From: Candidatus Nealsonbacteria bacterium CG11_big_fil_rev_8_21_14_0_20_37_68
Lineage (GTDB): Bacteria; Patescibacteriota; Minisyncoccia; Minisyncoccales; GCA-002782225
Direction: 5' to 3'
NCBI GenBank assembly: GCA_002787295.1
Contig: PCWJ01000014.1
Location: 657 to 11,043, forward strand
DNA: 10,387 bases
The notes beneath the pieces were generated by a model. It was not told the DNA's origin. It saw nothing but the letters and a program-made list of their open reading frames with translations, and did no database searches. Shown here one piece after another: positions 1 through 5,687 of this stretch (its first letter is position 1; every line of letters begins with the position of its first letter). The translations under genes were made by a program, and so were the position numbers.

Positions 1-27
1 ACTAAATAAATGATTAACGAATTAACG

Positions 28-79
28 AATTAACGCATTAACGGATTTTTTAATTCATTAACTCGTTAATGCGTTAATT
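28..79. repeat. AT-rich 16-bp perfect inverted repeat
   Basis: Positions 28-43 (AATTAACGCATTAACG) are perfectly complementary to 64-79, separated by a 20-nt loop. The left arm continues a short 8-bp tandem pattern (variants of ATTAACGA) from about 13. With T-rich sequence in the loop it could be a weak terminator for a gene to the left, or just a palindromic repeat. The right end (72-90) resembles part of the leader repeats at 3870-3888 and 7041-7059. Confidence 0.6.
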
Positions 80-100
80 GAATAATTTTAGAATTAGTCG

Positions 101-129
101 TTGACAGCGGCTTTTTTGTTTGCTATAAT
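101..129 (+). promoter_or_regulatory. Consensus sigma70 promoter for rny
   Basis: A perfect -35 box TTGACA (101-106), a 17-bp spacer and a perfect -10 box TATAAT (124-129) are present, with the extended -10 TG at 121-122. Transcription should start near 135-137, leaving a leader of about 120 nt before the rny start codon. This is the only promoter in the window that matches consensus at both hexamers, so rny should be strongly transcribed unless repressed. Confidence 0.9.
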
Positions 130-190
130 GAAAAGGTGAAATCGAATCGTAAAATTGAAGTTTAGCCATATGTCAAATTTAATTTCAATT

Positions 191-244
191 TAGCGAGAAG
201 TGTTTCAGCTATTTGGGGTTAAGTCAACCTATGTCAAATCAATT
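191..244 (+). repeat. Degenerate leader repeat, copy 1 (rny 5' UTR)
   Basis: This segment matches the two later leader repeats (3817-3909 and 6988-7080). It starts with TAGCGAGAA, has a decayed hairpin arm, and then a 30-nt core (215-244) that differs from copy 3 at one position. The 3' third of the repeat is replaced by rny-specific sequence. It lies wholly inside the predicted rny leader. A related word (TATGTCAAAT) also occurs at 169-178. See the finding on the repeat family. Confidence 0.75.
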
Positions 245-258
245 TTACTCTAAAAATT

Positions 259-1788
259 ATGCAAAATTTCATCCCACTTTTAGTGGGTATAATTGCGTTG
301 GGAGTTGGAGCCATTTTGGGTTATTATCTTCGCCAGTCTTTGGTCAAAAAAAGAGCCGGAAATCTGGAAAAAATCGTTCAGGAGAAAATTTCCAAAGCCA
401 AACGGGATTCAGAAAACCTAATTTCAGAGGCTAAAAAGAAAGCTCTGGGATTGGTCGGGGCGGTAAAAAGAGAAGAAGAAGACCGAAGAAGACAACTTTA
501 CAAAACGGAGCAGGTTTTACTGAAAAGAGAAAACATTTTAGACCAGAAGATCTCAAACTATGAAAAAAAAGAAAGAGATTTTTTAGAAAAAGTTGAAAAG
601 TTAAAGAAAATTAAAGAAAGTCTGGAAGACCTAAGGCAGGAGTCCTTAAGGAAGTTAGAAGAGGTTTCAAAATTATCTCAAGAAGAGGCAAAAAAAGAAC
701 TAATTCAAAATGTTGAACAAGATTATCAAAGGGAAATTCTAGGGAAAATAAAAAAACTGGAAGAAGAAGGAAGAGCAAAACTTGAAAAAAGGGCAAAAGA
801 GATACTGTCTTTTGCCATTCAAAAATACGGTCTTTCCCAAGCCCAAGAAATTACTACGACTACGGTATCTCTGCCCTCGGAGGAAATTAAGGGAAGAATC
901 ATTGGCAAGGAAGGAAGAAATATCAGGACCCTGGAAAAACTAACCGGGGTTGAAATAGTGGTAGATGAAACGCCGGAGACCGTTTTGATTTCCGGTTTTG
1001 ATCCAATCCGAAGGCAGATTGCCAAGACCGCGCTGGAGAAGTTAATTGAAGATGGAAGAATTCAGCCGGCTAGAATTGAAGAGATAGTAGAAAGAACCAA
1101 AGAAGAGATTTCAGCGCAGATTAAAGAAGCCGGGGAGCAAGCGATTTATGAAACAGGCCTGGTTGGACTTTCTCCAAAATTAGTTAATTTATTGGGAAGA
1201 TTGAAATTTAGAACCAGCTACGGTCAAAATGTTTTATTGCATTCAATAGAAGTTTCTCATTTGGCCGGAGCCTTAGCGGCAGAAATTGGGGCCAAAATCG
1301 GGGTTTGCAAGAAAGCCGGCCTTTTACACGATATTGGTAAATCGGTAGATCAACAAATAGAAGGATCTCATGTTGATATAGGAATTAAGATTTTAGAAAA
1401 ATTTGACCAGGAGAAAGAAGTAATTTGCGCCATGAAATCTCATCATGAAGATTATCCTTATGAATCGATTGAGGCGGTTTTGATTCAGACAGCCGATCAA
1501 ATTTCCGGAGCTCGCCCCGGCGCAAGAAAAGACACCTTAGAAAATTATTTGAAGAGGTTGGAAGACTTAGAGGAAATCGCTACCTCTTTTGCCGGAGTAA
1601 AAACCGCTTGGGCTTTGCATGCCGGGAAAGAAATTAGAGTTTTTGTAAAACCGGAAGAAATTGACGACTTGGGTTCTTACAAATTAGCAAAAGACATTGC
1701 CAATAAAATTCAAGAGGAATTGAGGTATCCGGGAGAAATTAAAGTAACATTGATTAGAGAAAATAGGGTGGTGGAGTACGCAAAATAA
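259..1788 (+). CDS. rny: Ribonuclease Y
   Basis: RNase Y is a membrane-anchored endoribonuclease that starts decay or processing of many mRNAs, usually cutting single-stranded AU-rich sites. The 509-aa product has the full family layout and near-usual length (about 515-520). It has an N-terminal membrane segment (residues 4-23), a long charged coiled coil (about 30-185), a KH RNA-binding domain with the GKEG loop at 216-219, and an HD hydrolase domain with H328, H357-D358 (LLHDIGK), H371, H395/H396 and D413 (TADQ) as likely metal ligands. The ATG at 259 starts exactly at the hydrophobic anchor; no clear Shine-Dalgarno precedes it. It has its own promoter and terminator, so it looks monocistronic. 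Its leader carries a degraded copy of the repeat found ahead of two pilus genes. Confidence 0.97.
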   Translation: MQNFIPLLVGIIALGVGAILGYYLRQSLVKKRAGNLEKIVQEKISKAKRDSENLISEAKKKALGLVGAVKREEEDRRRQLYKTEQVLLKRENILDQKISNYEKKERDFLEKVEKLKKIKESLEDLRQESLRKLEEVSKLSQEEAKKELIQNVEQDYQREILGKIKKLEEEGRAKLEKRAKEILSFAIQKYGLSQAQEITTTTVSLPSEEIKGRIIGKEGRNIRTLEKLTGVEIVVDETPETVLISGFDPIRRQIAKTALEKLIEDGRIQPARIEEIVERTKEEISAQIKEAGEQAIYETGLVGLSPKLVNLLGRLKFRTSYGQNVLLHSIEVSHLAGALAAEIGAKIGVCKKAGLLHDIGKSVDQQIEGSHVDIGIKILEKFDQEKEVICAMKSHHEDYPYESIEAVLIQTADQISGARPGARKDTLENYLKRLEDLEEIATSFAGVKTAWALHAGKEIRVFVKPEEIDDLGSYKLAKDIANKIQEELRYPGEIKVTLIRENRVVEYAK

Positions 1789-1859
1789 ATCTCAAATCTC
1801 AAATCCTAGTTTCTGTTTATCAACTTAATTAGCCATGGCAAAATAAGTTGATATATTGA

Positions 1860-1892
1860 TCCTGCGGGATGGCTTCCCGCAGGACTTTTTTT
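1860..1892 (+). terminator. Intrinsic terminator of rny
   Basis: A perfect 10-bp GC-rich stem (1860-1869 with 1875-1884; 5' arm TCCTGCGGGA) with loop TGGCT is followed by seven T (1886-1892). It lies 71 bp past the rny stop. A weaker AT-rich hairpin precedes it (1819-1827 with 1844-1852) and has the palindrome GCCATGGC in its loop. The core GGGATGGCTTCCC recurs in the hairpin at 2223-2245. Confidence 0.9.
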
Positions 1893-1913
1893 CGCGTTGT
1901 AAGTCGTAAAGTT

Positions 1914-1945
1914 AACAAAAATGGCTCTTTGGAGCCATTTTTGTT
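1914..1945 (-). terminator. Terminator of the tRNA transcript
   Basis: A perfect 14-bp stem (1914-1927 with 1932-1945) with a 4-nt loop; the minus-strand 3' arm ends in a T-rich run (TTTTTGTT). It abuts the 3' CCA of tRNA-Gly and shares position 1945 with it. It faces the rny terminator, so the two convergent transcripts are separated by about 20 bp. Confidence 0.85.
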
Positions 1946-2019
1946 GGAGCGGGCGATGGGAATTGAACCCACGTCACGGCCTTGGAAGAGCCGGGTAATA
2001 GCCACTATACTACGCCCGC
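1945..2019 (-). tRNA. tRNA-Gly (anticodon TCC), CCA encoded
   Basis: The reverse complement folds into a full cloverleaf. The acceptor is GCGGGCG/CGCCCGC, the anticodon arm is CGGCT-CTTCCAA-GGCCG with anticodon TCC, and the T arm is GTGGG-TTCAATT-CCCAT. The discriminator is U73, usual for bacterial tRNA-Gly, followed by an encoded CCA (1945-1947). Length is 75 nt including CCA. It is co-transcribed 2 nt downstream of tRNA-Pro. Confidence 0.96.
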
Positions 2020-2021
2020 AG

Positions 2022-2092
2022 TCGGGGTGCTGGGAGTTGAACCCAGGCCGCATGCTCCCAAAGCATACATACTACCGTTATACGACACCCCG
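2022..2092 (-). tRNA. tRNA-Pro (anticodon TGG), CCA not encoded
   Basis: The reverse complement folds as a 71-nt tRNA. The acceptor is CGGGGTG/CACCCCG, the anticodon arm is TATGC-TTTGGGA-GCATG with anticodon TGG and the G37 typical of proline tRNAs, and the T arm is CTGGG-TTCAACT-CCCAG. The discriminator is A73. The next bases are CT and then the first G of tRNA-Gly, so CCA must be added after processing. Confidence 0.96.
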
Positions 2093-2170
2093 GAGGCAGC
2101 CTCGCCTTCGGCGATGGCTGAACTCCTGACCGGAGGCAGCCTCGCCTTCGGCGATGGCTGAACTCCCGAC
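2091..2170 (-). repeat. Two tandem 40-bp hairpin repeats in the pre-tRNA leader
   Basis: Units 2091-2130 and 2131-2170 differ at one base (T/C at unit position 36). Each folds into a 10-bp stem with a single-base bulge and a 3-nt apex (plus-strand arms CAGCCTCGCC and GGCGATGGCTG). The inner unit shares 2 bp with the 5' end of tRNA-Pro. With the promoter at 2181-2209, both hairpins would lie in the 5' leader of the tRNA precursor. Confidence 0.85.
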
Positions 2171-2180
2171 CGCTAAATAT

Positions 2181-2209
2181 TATTTATCAAAAATTTAAGC
2201 TTCGGTCAA
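2181..2209 (-). promoter_or_regulatory. Probable promoter of the tRNA-Pro/tRNA-Gly unit
   Basis: On the minus strand there is TTGACC (2204-2209), a 17-bp spacer that ends in the extended -10 element TGA, and TAAATA (2181-2186). The -35 is good and the -10 hexamer weak. Transcription would start near 2174, about 80 nt ahead of mature tRNA-Pro. Confidence 0.55.
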
Positions 2210-2222
2210 CTCTGCGCTAACT

Positions 2223-2257
2223 TAACCGGGATGGCTTCCCGGTTATACTTCTTTTTT
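2223..2257 (+). terminator. Terminator-like hairpin upstream of the kinase gene
   Basis: A 9-bp stem (TAACCGGGA with TCCCGGTTA, 2223-2231 and 2237-2245) with loop TGGCT is followed by a T-rich stretch (T6 at 2252-2257). No plus-strand gene lies directly before it, so it may insulate the kinase from read-through and from antisense transcription across the tRNAs. It shares its 13-nt core with the rny terminator. Confidence 0.55.
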
Positions 2258-2267
2258 GGGCTTAGTT

Positions 2268-2277
2268 TGTGTATAAT
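2268..2277 (+). promoter_or_regulatory. -10 element of the histidine kinase gene
   Basis: TATAAT at 2272-2277 is preceded directly by TGTG. No good -35 hexamer is seen at 16-18 bp upstream (TTCTTT at 2249 is poor). The ATG at 2284 is 6 bp past the -10 box, so transcription would start at or next to the start codon. Confidence 0.6.
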
Positions 2278-2283
2278 AAAGTA

Positions 2284-3279
2284 ATGAAGGTGAAAAATAT
2301 TCTGAAACGATTAGATATTATTAGCCAGTGTCAAGAGTATAAACTTCCTTTATGGCAGTGTCCTCAATTCTTTTTTTTGATAATGGGAATAATAACCATA
2401 GGAATGATTATTTCGGGCTATGTATTTTTTACCAAAAAAATTGATGATCCTTTATTGGTAGCAAGAATTGTAGTTGGGTTGGGGGTAGTTTTGTTAATCA
2501 TTAATGTTGTTGTTAGTCGGAGTTTTGGAAGGGTAGCGGAGGCCAACCAAATGAAATCAGAATTTATTAGGATAGTCTCCCACCAATTAAGATCTCCTCT
2601 TTCTAACATAAGATGGTCGGTCGAATTTTTAACTTCCGGAAAATTAGATAAAGATAAAGCAAGTCAACAAAAACATTTTAAAATTTTAGAAGAAAATATT
2701 GATCGAATGCAGGAATTAATTTCCAAACTTCTAACCGTTTCCAGGATTGAAGCAGGCACCCTTGCCCCTGAGGTTGAGGCTTTTTCTTTAAATGAGGTAA
2801 CCCAAGACTTGATTTCAAAATTCAAGCCACTAACTGAAGCCTTCAATGTAGAGGTTTTATTGAAGGTACTCCCCAATTTACCCAAGGCATTAGGGGATCC
2901 CTCACAAATCAAGGTAGTGGTTGAGAATTTATTAGACAATGCCATTCGTTATACTCAAAGATCTCAACCCCACAGTGAGATTTATCTAGGAAGGGGAAAA
3001 ACGGTCGAAAAGGGGAAGGTAGAAATTATAATTTCTCAAAGAGGAAATCAACTTTATTTTGAGATAAAGGATAACGGAGTAGGGATTCCTAAGGACTGCC
3101 AAAAATATATTTTTCAAAAATTTTTTAGAGGTAAAACAGCTTCAAAACAACAAACCCTGGGTTCGGGATTAGGGCTCTATATTTCCAAATCGATTATTGA
3201 AAAATCAGGAGGGAAAATGGGTTTTAAATCAAGACTCGGGGAAGGGTCGACCTTTTGGTTCACCTTACCAACAAAGTAA
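2284..3279 (+). CDS. Membrane sensor histidine kinase
   Basis: This protein would autophosphorylate on histidine and pass the phosphate to a response regulator, most likely the one encoded next. From the ATG at 2284 it has 331 aa. Two membrane segments (about 28-50 and 57-79) are joined by a very short loop, so there is no extracellular sensor domain. Next comes the HisKA domain with the H-box SHQLRSPL (H100), then the HATPase domain with the N-box ENLLDNAIRYT (about 214-224), the G1 box DNGVGIP (263-269) and the G2 box GSGLGLYISK (293-302). A GTG at 2269 would add five residues, but it overlaps the -10 box, so the ATG is preferred and the mRNA is probably leaderless. It may sense the membrane state or a partner protein; the signal is unknown. 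Confidence 0.93.
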   Translation: MKVKNILKRLDIISQCQEYKLPLWQCPQFFFLIMGIITIGMIISGYVFFTKKIDDPLLVARIVVGLGVVLLIINVVVSRSFGRVAEANQMKSEFIRIVSHQLRSPLSNIRWSVEFLTSGKLDKDKASQQKHFKILEENIDRMQELISKLLTVSRIEAGTLAPEVEAFSLNEVTQDLISKFKPLTEAFNVEVLLKVLPNLPKALGDPSQIKVVVENLLDNAIRYTQRSQPHSEIYLGRGKTVEKGKVEIIISQRGNQLYFEIKDNGVGIPKDCQKYIFQKFFRGKTASKQQTLGSGLGLYISKSIIEKSGGKMGFKSRLGEGSTFWFTLPTK

Positions 3280-3292
3280 AAGATAAATTATG

Positions 3293-3429
3293 AACCCCGT
3301 TAGAAGTCCTTGGCAGAAAAATTTTAATAAAATTTTTCTGTGTTGGATAAACGGGGTTATCAACAAAATTTAATGGAACTGTCTGAAATTGACTACTCGG
3401 GTCATATAAAGACAGACTTCTAACGGGGT
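3293..3429 (+). promoter_or_regulatory. Candidate RNA switch ahead of the response regulator
   Basis: Two alternative pairings share one left arm. In pairing A, AACCCCGTT (3293-3301) pairs with 3350-3358 and encloses a perfect 12-bp hairpin (3314-3325 with 3329-3340). In pairing B, a perfect 15-bp match joins 3294-3308 (ACCCCGTTAGAAGTC) to 3415-3429, which includes the first two bases of the regulator's GTG start codon. Only one can form at a time. It could instead be a small terminal-inverted-repeat element. The pairing is seen; the regulation is inferred. Confidence 0.55.
3373..3423 (+). CDS. Possible 16-aa leader peptide before the response regulator
   Basis: An ATG at 3373 opens a short frame encoding MELSEIDYSGHIKTDF and ending TAA at 3421-3423, four bases before the GTG start of the response regulator. 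Translation would run through the right arm (3415-3429) that hides that start and would deliver a terminating ribosome next to it, which suits coupling by re-initiation. It has no clear Shine-Dalgarno, and a frame this short can occur by chance. Confidence 0.3.
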   Translation: MELSEIDYSGHIKTDF

Positions 3430-3793
3430 GAAAAAAATATTATTTATTGAGGATGAATCTGCTTTACAGCAAACCTTTGGGGATGTTTTGAAACAGGAGG
3501 GTTATCAGATGATTGGTGCCCTGGATGGAGAGGTTGGATTAAAGCTGGCTAAAAGCGGAAAACCAGATTTAATTTTACTCGACCTAATTTTACCAAAAAT
3601 AGATGGTTTTGAGGTTTTAAAAAAAATAAAAGCAGACCCGGAAACTAAAGATATTCCAGTCATTGTTTTAACTAATTTGGAGGAATCGGAAGATGTTCAG
3701 AGGGCTATCGATCTTGGGGCAAAGAATTATTTGGTAAAAGCAAATTATAGCTTAAGGGAGGTGGTGGAGAAAATTAAAAAAGCCCTCCAATAA
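3428..3793 (+). CDS. Single-domain response regulator (CheY-like)
   Basis: A 121-aa receiver domain with nothing attached. The phosphorylation site is D52 (LILLDLILP), with acidic-pocket residues E8-D9, conserved T82 (VLTN) and K104 (YLVKA), so it should be phosphorylatable. It has no DNA-binding or enzymatic output domain and must act by binding a partner, as CheY, PilG and PilH do in other bacteria. The only start giving the usual MKKILFIEDE opening is the GTG at 3428. Its neighbours suggest that the kinase upstream is its phosphodonor and that the pilus machinery (pilB follows 116 bp later) is a possible target; this is inferred from position only. Its start codon lies inside a long inverted repeat that may control translation. 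Confidence 0.93.
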   Translation: MKKILFIEDESALQQTFGDVLKQEGYQMIGALDGEVGLKLAKSGKPDLILLDLILPKIDGFEVLKKIKADPETKDIPVIVLTNLEESEDVQRAIDLGAKNYLVKANYSLREVVEKIKKALQ

Positions 3794-3812
3794 TAAAGAA
3801 TTAAACAATCAA

Positions 3813-3909
3813 CCATTAGCGAGAACTGTTCTCGCTAATGGAGTTAAGTCAACCTATGCCAAATCAATTCGTTAATTGAGTAATTATAAAATTTTGCGAA
3901 GCAAAAGTT
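3813..3909 (+). repeat. Leader repeat, copy 2 (immediately before pilB)
   Basis: Positions 3817-3909 match 6988-7080 over 93 bp with 6 differences (five transitions, one transversion) and no gaps, and the match runs on into ATGAGAG of both genes. It contains a perfect 13-bp hairpin (3813-3825 with 3829-3841, loop CTG), a small hairpin CAATT-CGTT-AATTG (3865-3878) and TTTTGC-GAA-GCAAAA (3892-3906) just ahead of the start codon. A 13-codon frame (3838-3879) is embedded. Confidence 0.9.
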
Positions 3910-5640
3910 ATGAGAGTCGAGCCTCAACAATTAAAAGCTTTTCTGCTTGATGCTAATTTAGTCAAAGAATCAGAGTTTGAGAAAGCCCTCAAAAAAGCGG
4001 AAAAAACCGGCCGAGAGGTAGGGGAAGTTTTGGTTTCGGAAAGGTTAATTGAGGAAGAAGAGTTAATTAGACTAAAGGCTTATATTTTAGGAATTCCCTT
4101 TGTAAATTTAGAAAAAGAAAAAATAGACCCCGAAGTTTTAAAAATTATTCCGGAACCCATTGCCTGTTCTCATAACATTGTTGCTTTCAGAAGAAAAGAA
4201 AATAATTTAGAAGTAGCGATGTTGGATCCGGAGGATTTACAAACTATTGAGTTCATTAAAAAGAAAGAGCCGGGCTTGCGAATTGTGCCGAGATTAACTA
4301 ATCCTCCAAGCATCAAAAATGTTTTAAAACAATATCGTCAAACTCTAAAAGCAGAGTTTGGCAAAATAATTAAAAAAGAAAAAAGAATCTTAGGAGCTAA
4401 AGAGACAAAGATGCTGAAGGAGGTGGCTCAGGAAATGCCGATTATTAAAATTGTGGATACTTTGATTAAGCACGCTATTTTAGATCGAGCTTCAGATATT
4501 CATATTGAACCTGCCGAAAAAGAAATTATAGTTCGTTATCGAATTGATGGGATTTTGCATGACGCAATGACCCTTCCTAAAAGTTTAGAGTCCGGGATTC
4601 TCGCTCGAGTAAAAGTTCTCAGTAATTTAAAATTAGATGAGCACCGGCTTCCCCAGGATGGCAGATTTAAATTTGAAGACGAGGAATATAAATATTCTGT
4701 TCGAGTTTCGGTTTTACCGGTATTTAATGGAGAAAAAATTGCAATGCGGCTTTTACCGGAGTCGGGTCGGGCTTTTAGTTTAGAGAGTTTGGGTCTAAGA
4801 GAGGAGAGTTTAGAGAGAGTTCAAATTAATTTGAGAAAACCCACTGGAATGATTTTGGTGACCGGTCCCACCGGCTGCGGCAAGACTACCACCCTTTATT
4901 CAATGCTTGAGATTTTGAATACTCCCGAGGTTAATATTTCTACCGTTGAAGACCCAATTGAATATCAAATACCCAGGGTTAATCAAACTCAGGTTAAACC
5001 CGCAATTGGTTTAACTTTTGCTTCCGGTCTCCGAGCACTGGTTAGACAAGACCCGAACATTATTATGGTAGGAGAAGTTAGAGATAATGAAACGGCAGGT
5101 CTCGCCATTAATGCTGCCCTGACCGGTCACTTAGTTTTATCTACTTTACATACCACCTCGGCGGCCGGAGCTATCCCTAGATTAATTGATATGAAGGCGG
5201 AACCATTTTTAATTTCTTCTACTTTAAATTTAATAATAGCCCAAAGATTGGTAAGAAGGCTTTACGAGGGAAAAGAAAATTATAGGTTGACCCCAAACCT
5301 GATTAGCGAATTAAAAAAATACTGTGATATTGAACAAATTTTAAATGTTTTAAGAGAAGAGAAAATGTTAAAACCAAATCAGGATATAAGGGACATTGAT
5401 TTTTATCGACCAAAACCCTCGAAAGCTTGTCCTGATGGATACAAAGGTCGGATTGGAATTTTTGAAGCTCTGCCGGTTACTGAAACCATTAAGGAGTTGA
5501 TCGTCAAAGAAGCCACTTCAGATCAAATTCAAAAACAAGCCCAAAAGGAGGGAATGAGAACTATGGTAGAGGACGGATTCGTAAAGGCAGCCCAGGGAAT
5601 AACCTCAATTGAGGAAGTGCTACGCGTTATTATCGAATAG
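3910..5640 (+). CDS. pilB: Type IV pilus extension ATPase PilB (GspE family)
   Basis: A cytoplasmic hexameric ATPase that drives pilus assembly through PilC. The 576-aa product has the N-terminal MshEN/GspE_N domain (about 1-140) and the linker. The catalytic domain follows, with the Asp box ASDIHIEP (195-201 region) and RYRID, Walker A GPTGCGKTTT (319-328; Cys where Ser is usual), Walker B region IIMVGEVRD (384-392) and the His box LTGHLVLSTLHT (404-415). The C-terminal zinc site is eroded. PilB/GspE proteins usually have four cysteines here, but only C472 and C507 remain before the conserved YKGRIGIFE (511-519). PilB is favoured over GspE by the pilC and pilM neighbours. The ATG follows a leader repeat and a hairpin; only a weak AAAAG could serve as Shine-Dalgarno. 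Confidence 0.95.
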   Translation: MRVEPQQLKAFLLDANLVKESEFEKALKKAEKTGREVGEVLVSERLIEEEELIRLKAYILGIPFVNLEKEKIDPEVLKIIPEPIACSHNIVAFRRKENNLEVAMLDPEDLQTIEFIKKKEPGLRIVPRLTNPPSIKNVLKQYRQTLKAEFGKIIKKEKRILGAKETKMLKEVAQEMPIIKIVDTLIKHAILDRASDIHIEPAEKEIIVRYRIDGILHDAMTLPKSLESGILARVKVLSNLKLDEHRLPQDGRFKFEDEEYKYSVRVSVLPVFNGEKIAMRLLPESGRAFSLESLGLREESLERVQINLRKPTGMILVTGPTGCGKTTTLYSMLEILNTPEVNISTVEDPIEYQIPRVNQTQVKPAIGLTFASGLRALVRQDPNIIMVGEVRDNETAGLAINAALTGHLVLSTLHTTSAAGAIPRLIDMKAEPFLISSTLNLIIAQRLVRRLYEGKENYRLTPNLISELKKYCDIEQILNVLREEKMLKPNQDIRDIDFYRPKPSKACPDGYKGRIGIFEALPVTETIKELIVKEATSDQIQKQAQKEGMRTMVEDGFVKAAQGITSIEEVLRVIIE

Positions 5641-5687
5641 ATATTAGACATTAGATTACTTTCATTTTAAATCTTAAATCTTAAAAA

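Noticed and set aside
213..434. 73-codon plus-strand frame overlapping the start of rny
   Set aside because: It needs a TTG start, lies mostly inside rny in another frame, and its N-terminal part is just the translated leader repeat.
1829..2129. Open frames on both strands over the tRNA region
   Set aside because: They run through two complete tRNA genes, two terminators and the 40-bp repeats, so they are accidental.
2091..2170. CRISPR-like array
   Set aside because: There are only two units, directly abutting with no spacer between them, and no cas genes nearby.
3381..3410. Promoter inside the spacer before the response regulator (TTGACT 3389, TATAAA 3405)
   Set aside because: The spacing of 10 bp is far too short, and no -35 lies at 16-18 bp; co-transcription with the kinase is simpler.
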